Notes: a model not told the origin generated them from the sequence alone. A stretch of 64,000 nucleotides of DNA from JANQRA01 sp035550735 (GCA_035550735.1 DASZOM010000031.1:1-64000), one strand, 5' to 3'; shown: positions 24,040-31,869, numbered from the stretch's first letter. A program made the numbers and translations.

Positions 24040-25125
24040 ATGAGCGATCGGGCCCTGTACTACGGCGACTACCTCGGTCTCGACGAGCTACTCGCCACGC
24101 AGCGACCGGAGAGCGCCCGGCACGGTGAGACGGTGCACGACGAGATGCTGTTCATCATCGTCCACCAGTCGTACGAGCTCTGGTTCAAGCAGATCATCTG
24201 GGAGCTCGACAGCATCCTGGCCATCTTCTCCAAGGACATCGTGGACGAGCAGGACATGGGCACCGTGGTGAGCCGTCTCCATCGGATCAGCCGGATCCAG
24301 GGACTGTTGATCGAGATGGTGGGGGTCCTCGAGACCATGACCCCCCTCGACTTCCTGGACTTCCGGGACCACCTCATCCCCGCCTCGGGCTTCCAGTCGG
24401 CCCAGTTCCGCATCGTCGAGAACAAGCTGGGCCTGAAGCGCCAGGACCGGCTTCTCCTCTCCGGTGAGGAGTACACCAGCCGGCTCGACGAGGACGACCG
24501 GGCCGCCGTGGAGGCATCCGAGTCGGGCCCTTCGATCTTCGATCTCGTGGAGAGATGGCTGGAGAGGACACCCTTCCTCGACCACGAGGATTTCCACTTC
24601 TGGGAGGCCTATCGGGAGGCGGTCCACGACAGGATCCAGGGCGACCGGTCCGTGGTCGAGGCGAACCCAAATCTCAGCGAGGAAGAGCGTGCCGCTCAGA
24701 TGACCGGTTTCGAGCATGTCTTCGAGCAGTACGAGGCACTCTTCGACCCGGAGAAGCATGCCCACGAATTGGCAGCGGGGCGGGTGCGGATGAGCCAGCG
24801 CGCCTTCCAGGCGGCAGTGTTCATCACCCTCTACCGCGACCAGCCCGCTCTCCAGGAGCCACACCGGCTCCTCGAGCTGCTCATGGACGTGGACGAGGGC
24901 TTCACCACATGGCGCCAGCGGCATGCCCAGATGGTGCTGCGGATGATCGGCGGCAGGGTGGGAACCGGCGGATCCGCAGGGGCCAAGTACCTCTCCCGCT
25001 CCGCGGAGCGGAGCCGTGTCTTCGGGGACCTGCTCAATCTCTCCAACTTCCTGGTCCCCCGCTCCGACCGGCCCGAGCTGCCGAAGGGGATCGTCGAATC
25101 GATGCGGTTCCGCTTCGAGCGATGA
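24040..25125 (+). CDS. kynA: Tryptophan 2,3-dioxygenase
   Basis: This haem enzyme opens tryptophan to N-formylkynurenine. At 361 residues it is longer than the roughly 280-300 of most bacterial forms and nearer the animal enzyme. Motifs: LYYGDYLGLDELLATQ at the start, the distal His of IIVHQSYELWFKQ (H42), FQSAQFRIVENKLG (substrate-binding Phe and Arg), WRQRHAQMVLRMIG with the proximal haem His, and GTGGSAGAKYL. The C-terminus, VFGDLLNLSNFLVPR, resembles the animal C-terminal helix. It overlaps the kynureninase-like gene by ATGA. Confidence 0.95.
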   Translation: MSDRALYYGDYLGLDELLATQRPESARHGETVHDEMLFIIVHQSYELWFKQIIWELDSILAIFSKDIVDEQDMGTVVSRLHRISRIQGLLIEMVGVLETMTPLDFLDFRDHLIPASGFQSAQFRIVENKLGLKRQDRLLLSGEEYTSRLDEDDRAAVEASESGPSIFDLVERWLERTPFLDHEDFHFWEAYREAVHDRIQGDRSVVEANPNLSEEERAAQMTGFEHVFEQYEALFDPEKHAHELAAGRVRMSQRAFQAAVFITLYRDQPALQEPHRLLELLMDVDEGFTTWRQRHAQMVLRMIGGRVGTGGSAGAKYLSRSAERSRVFGDLLNLSNFLVPRSDRPELPKGIVESMRFRFER

Positions 25126-26264
25126 GCATCAAGCATGGGTTCTCCCGTTTCCTCGGTGCCGCACCGGAACGTCTCCACTTCGCTGCCCACTCCCACCATC
25201 CCTGGCCCGATGTCAGCTACGAGGCGCAGATCCGTGTCTGGGAGGACGCGGCCCGGTTTGCCGACGACAAGTGGGAGCACGTCTTCGGCACGGTGATGCC
25301 CCGTCTCCGGGAGAGGATCGCCTCGGTGATCGGAGCCGAGACAGGCGACGGCATCGTCTTCGCCACCAACACCCACGAGCTCCTGGTCCGGTTGTTCTCC
25401 TGTCTCGAGCCACCGGTGCGGGTGCTGAGCACCAGCTCGGAGTTCCATTCCTTCACCCGCCAGTCACGCCGGTGGGAGGAGGAGGGGCTGGCAATCGTGG
25501 ACCGGGTCGACACCGAGCCATTCGAGACCTTCGCCGAGCGCTTCACCGCCGAAGCCCGCTCCGGCGCCCACGACCTGATCTTCCTGTCCCAGGTCTTCTT
25601 CGACTCCGGCTTCGTCGTCCCCGACATCGACAGGATCGTGTCCTCGGTGTCGGAGCAGCGCGCGTTCGTCGTCGTGGACGGATACCACGCCTTCATGGCC
25701 ATGCCGGTCGACGTGGGAGCGATCCAGGACCGCGCCTTCTTCATCGCCGGCGGATACAAGTACGCCATGTCCGGAGAAGGAGCCTGCTTCATGCATTGCC
25801 CGCCGGACTACGGCCAGCGACCGGTCGACACCGGGTGGTATGCCGGCTTCGGGCAGCTGGAGTCGGGTGTCGGCGAGCACATCGCATACGGCTCCGACGG
25901 ATCGCGTTTCGCCGGGGCCACCTTCGACCCCTCGGGGCTCTACCGGATGGAGGCCGTGCTGGGATGGCTCGAGGGGGAAGGGGTCGGACCGGGGGAGATC
26001 CATGGTCATGTCGGGGCGCTGCAGAAGCAGTTCCTCGCCGGGCTCGGCCATGAGGCCAAGCTGGTGCCCCCGGCCGGTGTCGCCCGGGGCAACTTCCTCA
26101 CCTTCGAGTCGGCCGACGCCGCCGGGGCCTATCGGAAGCTGCACGAGAGAGGTGTGATCACCGACTATCGAGGTGACCGGCTCCGCATCGGGTTCGGGAT
26201 GTACCACGACGAAGGGGACGTTGCCCGACTCACCGACACGGTGCAGGAACTCGGCGCTTTATAG
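25122..26264 (+). CDS. kynU: Kynureninase-like PLP enzyme (class V aminotransferase fold)
   Basis: This 380-residue protein has the class V fold with the PLP Lys in GGYKYAMSGEG, the Asp of VVVDGYHAFMA, an FLSQVFFDSG strand and an N-terminal HFAAHSHHPWP segment. It overlaps the tryptophan dioxygenase stop by four bases, and kynureninase (kynurenine to anthranilate plus alanine) is the reaction expected at this point of the pathway. Family identity therefore rests on fold plus context; another class V activity cannot be excluded from sequence alone. The formamidase that links the two steps is not seen in the window. Confidence 0.8.
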   Translation: MSIKHGFSRFLGAAPERLHFAAHSHHPWPDVSYEAQIRVWEDAARFADDKWEHVFGTVMPRLRERIASVIGAETGDGIVFATNTHELLVRLFSCLEPPVRVLSTSSEFHSFTRQSRRWEEEGLAIVDRVDTEPFETFAERFTAEARSGAHDLIFLSQVFFDSGFVVPDIDRIVSSVSEQRAFVVVDGYHAFMAMPVDVGAIQDRAFFIAGGYKYAMSGEGACFMHCPPDYGQRPVDTGWYAGFGQLESGVGEHIAYGSDGSRFAGATFDPSGLYRMEAVLGWLEGEGVGPGEIHGHVGALQKQFLAGLGHEAKLVPPAGVARGNFLTFESADAAGAYRKLHERGVITDYRGDRLRIGFGMYHDEGDVARLTDTVQELGAL

Positions 26265-26267
26265 AGT
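26262..26267 (+). promoter_or_regulatory. Leaderless -10 of the ParB/SbnI-like gene
   Basis: TAGAGT ends 7 bases before ATG 26275. Its first three bases are the stop codon of the kynureninase-like gene. Confidence 0.5.
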
Positions 26268-26274
26268 GCCGCCG

Positions 26275-27051
26275 ATGCCGCACCTGCCCGATCTGCGTGT
26301 GGTCCCCCTGGACTCCATCCGTCGTCATGAGCAGATCGACCCGCTTCGGGTGGGTCGTCTCGTCGGGCGTATCACCGCAGACGGCGTCCAGGTCAACCCG
26401 ATGGTCTGCGTCGAGGGGCCGGGGAGCGTCCTGGTGCTGCTCGACGGGGCGACACGCACCGAATCGCTGCGCACCATCGGCCTGGAACATGCCGTCGTCC
26501 AGGTGGTGGACCCCGGCACCGTCACGTTGCAGACCTGGCACCACGTGGTCAGGGGCTGCGACCCCGACGAGTTGGCGGAGGCGATCGGCGCCAACCCCGA
26601 CCTGATGCTCAGCCGGGAGCCGGGCACACCGGCGCTGCATCTCCGCACCGGCTCGGATCACTTGGTCACCGGTTCGGGGATCAGCCCCAACGCCACCCTC
26701 GCCGCGGTCGTCTCCGGCTATGTGGGGCGCTGGACCATCACCCGGTCGGTCGATGCGGCGGCGGACGTCGTCGCCGCCACCTTCCCCGACTGGGCCGCGG
26801 TGGTGGAGTTCCCGATCCTCACGCTGGACGACGTCATGAAGGCCGCCATCGGAGACGACCTGCTACCGGCGGGGATCACCCGTTTTCTCGTGCCCGAGCG
26901 TGCGTTGCGCCTGAACGCCCCACTCGAGCTGCTCCAGGCAGCGACGACAGCAGCCGAGAAGCAGACGGCCCTCGACGAGCTGCTCGAGCAACGTGCCACA
27001 GAGGGCCGCATCCGCCGTTACGAGGAACCCGTGTTCGTGCTGGACGACTGA
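26275..27051 (+). CDS. ParB/sulfiredoxin-fold protein, SbnI/SerK-like
   Basis: This 258-residue protein starts with a ParB-N/Srx-like domain: VVPLDSIRRHEQIDPLRV, then L-x-x-x-I-x-x-DG-x-x-x-NP, VLVLLDGATRTESLRTIGL and V-x-VVD. It lacks the helix-turn-helix of chromosome-partitioning ParB and continues with about 180 residues of unassigned sequence. That layout matches Staphylococcus SbnI and archaeal SerK, which phosphorylate free serine. Function here is inferred only from that similarity. It sits directly after the kynureninase-like gene but has its own leaderless promoter. Confidence 0.7.
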   Translation: MPHLPDLRVVPLDSIRRHEQIDPLRVGRLVGRITADGVQVNPMVCVEGPGSVLVLLDGATRTESLRTIGLEHAVVQVVDPGTVTLQTWHHVVRGCDPDELAEAIGANPDLMLSREPGTPALHLRTGSDHLVTGSGISPNATLAAVVSGYVGRWTITRSVDAAADVVAATFPDWAAVVEFPILTLDDVMKAAIGDDLLPAGITRFLVPERALRLNAPLELLQAATTAAEKQTALDELLEQRATEGRIRRYEEPVFVLDD

Positions 27052-27053
27052 CC

Positions 27054-27467
27054 TCAGCCGGGATCGACGCCCGGGACGACGGCCACACAGACCAGCTCGA
27101 CCAGGATGGCGGGGTCGAAGAGCCGGCTCACCCCGATCAGCGCCATGGGCGGGTAATGCCGTCCGAACACCTCCCGGTAGACCAGCCCCAGCTCGCGCAA
27201 TTCGCTCCTGTAGCGCTCGATGTCGGTCGTGTAGATGGTCATCGAGACCAGATCGGTGGGCCCGCCCCCGCCCTCGGTGATCACGGTGGCCACCCCCTGG
27301 CAGGCCACCGAGAACTGCTCGATGAGGGTCTCGGGCAATGACCCGTCCGATCGGGTGCCGGTCATGCCGGCGATGTGAAGCGTCCTCCCCTCCGCGGCCA
27401 GGGCGCCGTAGGAGAAGCCGGTCGCCGCGGGCAGGCCCTCGGGGTCGAAGAGGTGGTGGCGGCTCAC
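27054..27467 (-). CDS. Rid (YjgF/RutC) family protein
   Basis: This 137-residue Rid-fold protein shows FSYGALAAEGRTLHIAGMTG, the subunit-interface helix IEQFSVACQGVATVITEGGG and a C-terminal V-E-L-V-C-V-AVVP strand. The conserved Arg of RidA (V-x-VARLP) is not obvious, so imine-deaminase activity is uncertain. GTG 27467 overlaps the enoyl-CoA hydratase stop (GTGA) and follows GGAGGGG. Rid proteins are recurrent companions in aerobic 2-aminobenzoyl-CoA clusters. Confidence 0.83.
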   Translation of the reverse strand: MSRHHLFDPEGLPAATGFSYGALAAEGRTLHIAGMTGTRSDGSLPETLIEQFSVACQGVATVITEGGGGPTDLVSMTIYTTDIERYRSELRELGLVYREVFGRHYPPMALIGVSRLFDPAILVELVCVAVVPGVDPG

Positions 27468-28291
27468 TGTCCCCTCCACACCGGCGGGCGCCTCCCGGTG
27501 AAGGCCCGGTAGAACTCGGCGTGGTCCTCGGTCGTCATCAGCAGGGCCTGAGTGAAAGCCTCCAGCTCGATCGCCGAGCCCAGATCCATGTCCAGCTCAC
27601 GGCTGAGGAGGATCTTGGTCGCGCCGTATGCCATCGCCGGTCCGTCCGAGAGGCGCCCGGCAATCTCGACGGTGGCCTGGCCGAGCTCGGCATCGGCTAC
27701 GACCCTGGTGGCCAGCCCGATGGCCAGGGCCTCGTCCGGCTCCACCTTCTCCCCGAGCAGGAGCAGCTCGCCGGCCCTCCCCAGACCCACGACCCGGGGC
27801 AGCAGGTAGGCAGAGCCCATGTCGGCGCCGGCGAGCCCGACCTTGGTGAACAGGAAGTGAAACGAGGCCGACTCGGCGAGGATCCGCAGGTCGGCGGCGA
27901 GGGCAATGACGGCGCCCGCACCCGCGGCGACACCGTTCACCGAGGCGATGATGGGCATGGGCAGTCGACGCATCCGTTCAACCACGGCCCCGGTCATCCG
28001 GGTGAACTCGAGGAGCCCCTTGGTCCCCATGGCGAGGAGCTCGCCGATTATCTCGTCGACATCGCCACCCGAGCAGAAACCCCTCCCCTCACCGGTGACG
28101 ACGAGCACCCGGACATCGTCACGCTGCTCCAGCTCCGCCAGCAGGTCACGGAAATCGGCGTAGACGTCGAAGGTGAGGGCGTTGAGCTTCTCGGGCCTGT
28201 CGAACGTGACGGTGGCCACACCTCGGCCCACCTCGAATCCGAAGTGATCCCAGGACTGGGCGAAGGGAGCGGAGGAGCGAAACGGGCTCAC
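27464..28291 (-). CDS. Enoyl-CoA hydratase/isomerase family protein
   Basis: This 275-residue crotonase-fold protein has GVATVTFDRPEKLNAL, the oxyanion-hole FCSGGDVDE, the helix VNGVAAGAGAVIALAADLRI and FLFTKVGLAGADMGSAYLLPR. The usual catalytic PE of crotonase is absent from that last block. Its ADMGSAYLLPR wording fits hydratase-like proteins of aromatic-CoA clusters more than beta-oxidation enzymes. The start is placed at GTG 28291, six bases after TACCCT; an upstream TTG 28333 would start before the promoter. It is co-translated with the Rid gene. Confidence 0.85.
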   Translation of the reverse strand: MSPFRSSAPFAQSWDHFGFEVGRGVATVTFDRPEKLNALTFDVYADFRDLLAELEQRDDVRVLVVTGEGRGFCSGGDVDEIIGELLAMGTKGLLEFTRMTGAVVERMRRLPMPIIASVNGVAAGAGAVIALAADLRILAESASFHFLFTKVGLAGADMGSAYLLPRVVGLGRAGELLLLGEKVEPDEALAIGLATRVVADAELGQATVEIAGRLSDGPAMAYGATKILLSRELDMDLGSAIELEAFTQALLMTTEDHAEFYRAFTGRRPPVWRGQ

Positions 28292-28297
28292 CCGGGC

Positions 28298-28303
28298 AGG
28301 GTA
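28298..28303 (-). promoter_or_regulatory. Leaderless -10 of the enoyl-CoA hydratase gene
   Basis: On the minus strand TACCCT ends 6 bases before GTG 28291. Confidence 0.45.
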
Positions 28304-28350
28304 ACCCTCTGTGGCCTGGGGCGATGGCGACAACCCGTCGTCGTCGGCAT

Positions 28351-28356
28351 TAGGTT
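28351..28356 (+). promoter_or_regulatory. Leaderless -10 of the leader ORF / acyl-CoA dehydrogenase transcript
   Basis: TAGGTT ends 7 bases before ATG 28364, the start of a 14-codon ORF that runs into the acyl-CoA dehydrogenase start. The divergent hydratase promoter is 48 bases to the left. Confidence 0.5.
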
Positions 28357-28363
28357 CGCCGGC

Positions 28364-28408
28364 ATGGAACCAAGGCCCCGACCCGAAGACCGACCGTCAC
28401 GCCGATGA
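28364..28408 (+). CDS. 14-residue Arg/Pro-rich leader ORF
   Basis: ATG 28364 lies exactly 7 bases after TAGGTT and opens a 14-codon frame (MEPRPRPEDRPSRR) whose TGA overlaps ATG 28405 of the acyl-CoA dehydrogenase (ATGA). It contains five Arg, four Pro and no hydrophobic core. The acyl-CoA dehydrogenase has no ribosome site of its own, so ribosomes may load on this leaderless ORF and reinitiate. It could be a simple coupling device or a Pro/Arg attenuator. No homology is claimed. Confidence 0.5.
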   Translation: MEPRPRPEDRPSRR

Positions 28409-29505
28409 CCGATCAGATCGCCCAGGCGGAGCAGCTCGGGGAGACCCTGGTCCCCGTGGCCGAGGCGGGACGACCGGGACGGGTAAACCGCGAGCTGGTG
28501 CAGGCCATCGGGGCGGCCGGCTTGTTCGAGACCGTGTTCGGCGCGGACGGGGTCACCGCACGCCGGCTCTGCGAGATCCGCCAGGGGCTCGCCCGGGTGT
28601 GCCCCGAGGCGGAGACCGCCTTCGCCGTCCAGGGGCTGGGCGGCGCCCCGATCATGCTCTCGGGCTCAGCGGTCGTCCAGGGGACCTGGTCGGACATGCT
28701 CAGAGCGGGCACCGCGGTGGCGGCATTCGCCCTCACCGAGCCGGGGGCCGGATCGGATGCGGCGGCCATCGAGACCGTGGCCGAATCGGACGGCGATGGC
28801 TACCGGCTGACCGGTGAGAAGGTCTACATCTCCAACGCCCCGGATGCCGACGTCGCTTCGGTGTTCGCCAAGACCACACCGGACGCCGGATCCCGCGGAG
28901 TGACCGCCTTCTGTGTCGACATCGACAGCGAGGGAGTCAGTGGAGCGACGATCGAGATGATCTCGCCACATCCGATCGGACGCTGGACCTTCGACGGGGT
29001 CTATGTGCCCGGTGACCATGTGCTGGGAGAGCCGGATGCAGGGTTCCGGGTGGCGATGCAGACCCTCGACCTGTTCCGGCCCTCCGTTGGCGCCTTCGCA
29101 CTGGGCATGGCCGAGGCGGCCCTACGGATCGCGGTGGAGCACGCAACCTCACGGGAGGCCTTCGGCTCCACGATCTCGGAGTACCAGGGGGTATCCCATC
29201 AACTCGCCGACGTGAAGGTGGCTGTGGAGGCGGCGCGGCATCTGGTGTACGACGCCGCCGGCGCCTACGACACGGGCGACCGCGAGACGCTCACCGGCAA
29301 GGCGGCGATGGCCAAGCTCTTCGCCACGGAGACCGCGCAGCGCGCCGTAGACGTCGCCATCCAGGTTCTCGGGGCACGTGGTCTCGAAGCCGACAGCACG
29401 CTGGCACATCTATACAAGGAGGTGCGGGCCCCTCGCATCTACGAAGGCACCTCCGAGATCCAACGCAACGTCATCGCCAGGGAGCTGTTCCGCGGTCGGA
29501 TCTGA
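28405..29505 (+). CDS. Acyl-CoA dehydrogenase
   Basis: This 366-residue flavoprotein has the ACAD layout: an N-terminal helical domain, FALTEPGAGSDAAAIET and G-x-K-V-Y-ISNAPDADV in the beta domain, and a C-terminal helical domain. That last domain has FGSTISEYQGVSHQLADVKV, A-x-Q-x-L-GARGLEADS and the ending RIYEGTSEIQRNVIARELF; the Glu of YEGTSEIQ is at the position of the catalytic base. Substrate is unknown. The location between aromatic-CoA-type genes suggests a cyclic or aromatic-derived acyl-CoA. Translation probably depends on the upstream 14-codon ORF. Confidence 0.92.
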   Translation: MTDQIAQAEQLGETLVPVAEAGRPGRVNRELVQAIGAAGLFETVFGADGVTARRLCEIRQGLARVCPEAETAFAVQGLGGAPIMLSGSAVVQGTWSDMLRAGTAVAAFALTEPGAGSDAAAIETVAESDGDGYRLTGEKVYISNAPDADVASVFAKTTPDAGSRGVTAFCVDIDSEGVSGATIEMISPHPIGRWTFDGVYVPGDHVLGEPDAGFRVAMQTLDLFRPSVGAFALGMAEAALRIAVEHATSREAFGSTISEYQGVSHQLADVKVAVEAARHLVYDAAGAYDTGDRETLTGKAAMAKLFATETAQRAVDVAIQVLGARGLEADSTLAHLYKEVRAPRIYEGTSEIQRNVIARELFRGRI

Positions 29506-29516
29506 CTACGGGACGC

Positions 29517-29918
29517 TCAGGTGGGTGTCACCGTCCGCGACCGCACCATCACACAGGCGTCGGCGAGCCAGTCGAAGTCGCCGGCATCGAGGGCGGCCTC
29601 GAGCTGTGGCGAAGAGGCGCCGGGCTGGAGCCAGATGTTGCGGATCCCGGCCTCGGCGCATTCGCCGAGCACCTGCAGACCCCGGGTGGCAGGCACGACG
29701 AATACCGCGATGGTCGGCCCCTCCGGCAGATCCTTCACGGATCGCCAGCAGGGGTCGCCGTCCACCGTATCCCGGTAGGGGTTGACCGCGAACACCCCGA
29801 AGCCCTTGCGTTTCATGTGCCGGTAGATGATCCCCCCGTACTTCCCGGGATGATCGGTGGCACCGATCACGGCCAGGGTCGTCGCCGGATCGGCTAGCAG
29901 GGGGCTGAGGTCCTTCAC
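29517..29918 (-). CDS. CoA-binding domain protein
   Basis: This 133-residue Rossmann-type CoA-binding protein (YccU-like) shows TLAVIGATDHPGKYGGIIYRHMKRKGF near the N-terminus, VFAVNPYRDTVDGDPCWRSVKDLP, AVFVVPATRG and NIWLQPGASS. Such stand-alone domains bind CoA or acyl-CoA and may regulate CoA ligases. The start is GTG 29918. It faces the acyl-CoA dehydrogenase tail to tail (11-base gap) and follows the thioesterase gene in the same direction, 22 bases away. Confidence 0.88.
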   Translation of the reverse strand: MKDLSPLLADPATTLAVIGATDHPGKYGGIIYRHMKRKGFGVFAVNPYRDTVDGDPCWRSVKDLPEGPTIAVFVVPATRGLQVLGECAEAGIRNIWLQPGASSPQLEAALDAGDFDWLADACVMVRSRTVTPT

Positions 29919-29940
29919 GACGATGGCAACAAGCCAGGGC

Positions 29941-30342
29941 TCACACCGATTCCGGGGCGAAGTCGACGCGGACCCGTTCCGGCACCGACACCGGGCGGAA
30001 CGTCTCGGGGTCGATGAAGACGATGACCTCCCGGCCCTCGACGACCGTCCCCTCGTCCGAGCGCCGCCGGGTGGTGAACGCCAGTGTCATCGACGTCGTG
30101 CCGAGACGCTCGACTTCGATCGAGGTCTCCAGCACGTCGCCAAAGCCGGCCGACGACTTGAAGTCCATCTCCAACCGGGCGGTGACGACGTCGACACCGG
30201 TGCCACCCATCCCGGGGCCACCGTACCCGGCCTCCTCGAACCAGTCGGTGAGGGCATCGTCCCAGTACCGGGGGTAATTCCCGTTGAAGACGATCCCCTG
30301 CGGGTCGCAGTCGGAGTACCGGATCTTCTGGGTGGTGGCCAT
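29941..30342 (-). CDS. 4-hydroxybenzoyl-CoA thioesterase-family acyl-CoA thioesterase
   Basis: This 133-residue hot-dog-fold thioesterase begins IRYSDCDPQGIVFNGNYPRYWDDAL, with the catalytic Asp of the 4HBT/YbgC family (S-D-x-D-P-x-G), followed by the LEMDFKSSAGFGDVLE strand region. It would hydrolyse aromatic or short acyl-CoA; a proofreading or CoA-release role next to the aromatic-type ligase and dehydrogenase is inferred. ATG 30342 lies six bases after a TAGCTT that overlaps the divergent hutH -10. Confidence 0.88.
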   Translation of the reverse strand: MATTQKIRYSDCDPQGIVFNGNYPRYWDDALTDWFEEAGYGGPGMGGTGVDVVTARLEMDFKSSAGFGDVLETSIEVERLGTTSMTLAFTTRRRSDEGTVVEGREVIVFIDPETFRPVSVPERVRVDFAPESV

Positions 30343-30348
30343 GGCCGC

Positions 30349-30358
30349 AAGCTACCGT
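30349..30358. promoter_or_regulatory. Overlapping divergent -10 elements (thioesterase / hutH)
   Basis: AAGCTACCGT holds TAGCTT on the minus strand (30354-30349, 6 bases from ATG 30342) and TACCGT on the plus strand (30353-30358, 8 bases from GTG 30367). The two hexamers share two base pairs, so polymerase cannot occupy both. The whole intergenic gap is only 24 bases. Confidence 0.55.
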
Positions 30359-30366
30359 CTCCGCCC

Positions 30367-31869
30367 GTGGACACCGTGATCGTCGACGGAGGCCCCCTCA
30401 CCCCGGCACAGGTGGCCGCAGTGGCCATGGGTCGGGCCAGGGCCGTCACCGGTGACGATCTCGAGGAGCGTCTCGGCCCGGCTCGGGCGGTCGTCGACCA
30501 GGCGGTCGACTCCGATCAGGTGGTCTACGGCATCACCACCGGGTTCGGCGCCCTGTCGACGACCCACATCGGCAGGGCGGAGACCGAGACCCTCCAGTAC
30601 AACCTGCTTCGCTCCCATGCCACTGGAGTGGGTGAGCCCCTTCCCGACGAGGTGGTGCGGGGGATGCTGTTGCTCCGGGCGCGGACACTGGCCCAGGGCC
30701 ACTCCGGCGTGCGCCCGGTGATCGTGAGGCGTCTCCTCGAGCTCCTCGAATCCGACATCCTCCCGGTGGTGCCCTCCCGTGGGTCGGTCGGGGCCTCCGG
30801 CGACCTCGCCCCCTTCGCCCACCTCGCCCTGCCCCTGATCGGTGAAGGCCGGGTCAGGGTGCGCGGCGAGGTCCGGATGGCGGCCGATGCCGGCATCGAG
30901 CCCGTCGAGTTGCTCACCAAAGAAGGCCTCTCCCTGCTCAACGGGACCGAGGGGATGACCGCCATGGGAGCGATCGCCCTCCATCACGGGGCCAACCTGG
31001 CCGCCGCCGCCGACGCCGCGGCCGCCCTCTCGGTGGAGGCCCTCCTGGGAAGTGCCCGGCCCTTTCGCCCGGAGATCCACGCCCTCCGGCCCCACCCGGG
31101 CCAGACCGCCTCCGCCGCCCGGATCGCCGCGCTTCTGGAGGGATCGGAGATCATCTCGAGCCACAGTGACGACTTCGACCACGCGGTCCAGGACGCCTAC
31201 TCGCTTCGCTGCGCCCCTCAGGTGCATGGCGCCGTGGTCGACGTCCTCGACCACCTGACCCGGGTCCTCGGCATCGAGATGGGGTCGGTGGTCGACAACC
31301 CCATCGTGTTCCCGGAGACGGGGGAGGTCATCTCGGGCGGCAACTTCCACGGCCAGCCACTCGCATTCGCCCTCGACTTCTCGGCCATCGCCCTCTCCGA
31401 GCTGGCCTCGATCTCCGAGCGCCGGACCGACCGTCTCCTCGACCCTTCCCGATCTCAGGGGCTCCCCGCCTTCCTCGCCGCCGACCCGGGTGTCCAGTCC
31501 GGGTACATGATCACCCAGTACGTCCAGGCCGCCCTGGTCGCTGAGAACCGGGTGCTCGCCCATCCGGCCTCGGTCGACTCGGTGCCGACATCGGCCGGCC
31601 AGGAGGATCACGTCTCCATGGGGTGGGGTGCGGGACGCAAGCTCCTCGAAGTCGTCGAGAACGTGCGGCGGGTGATCGCCATCGAGATCCTGTGCGCGGT
31701 CCAGGGCATCGAGTACCGGCGTCCGCTCAGTCCGGCACCGGGCACGGCCCGTCTCGTGGAGCTGGTGCGCGGCCGGGTCCCGCCGTTGGAGACCGACCGT
31801 CCCCTGTCCGAGGACATCGAGCTGGTGGCCGGGATGATCGCCGGCGGCGAGATCGCCGCCCTGGTGTGA
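30367..31869 (+). CDS. hutH: Histidine ammonia-lyase
   Basis: This 500-residue enzyme deaminates histidine to urocanate. The self-formed MIO cofactor triad Ala-Ser-Gly is at 143-145 in SVGASGDLAPF. Y54 lies in VVYGITTGFGAL, and the QEDHVSMGWGAGRK block and QGIEYRRP complete the HAL pattern. The start is GTG 30367, eight bases after TACCGT; the frame is open upstream, but that sequence is antisense to the thioesterase gene. It overlaps hutI by one base (TGATG). Urocanase (hutU) is not adjacent. Confidence 0.95.
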   Translation: MDTVIVDGGPLTPAQVAAVAMGRARAVTGDDLEERLGPARAVVDQAVDSDQVVYGITTGFGALSTTHIGRAETETLQYNLLRSHATGVGEPLPDEVVRGMLLLRARTLAQGHSGVRPVIVRRLLELLESDILPVVPSRGSVGASGDLAPFAHLALPLIGEGRVRVRGEVRMAADAGIEPVELLTKEGLSLLNGTEGMTAMGAIALHHGANLAAAADAAAALSVEALLGSARPFRPEIHALRPHPGQTASAARIAALLEGSEIISSHSDDFDHAVQDAYSLRCAPQVHGAVVDVLDHLTRVLGIEMGSVVDNPIVFPETGEVISGGNFHGQPLAFALDFSAIALSELASISERRTDRLLDPSRSQGLPAFLAADPGVQSGYMITQYVQAALVAENRVLAHPASVDSVPTSAGQEDHVSMGWGAGRKLLEVVENVRRVIAIEILCAVQGIEYRRPLSPAPGTARLVELVRGRVPPLETDRPLSEDIELVAGMIAGGEIAALV

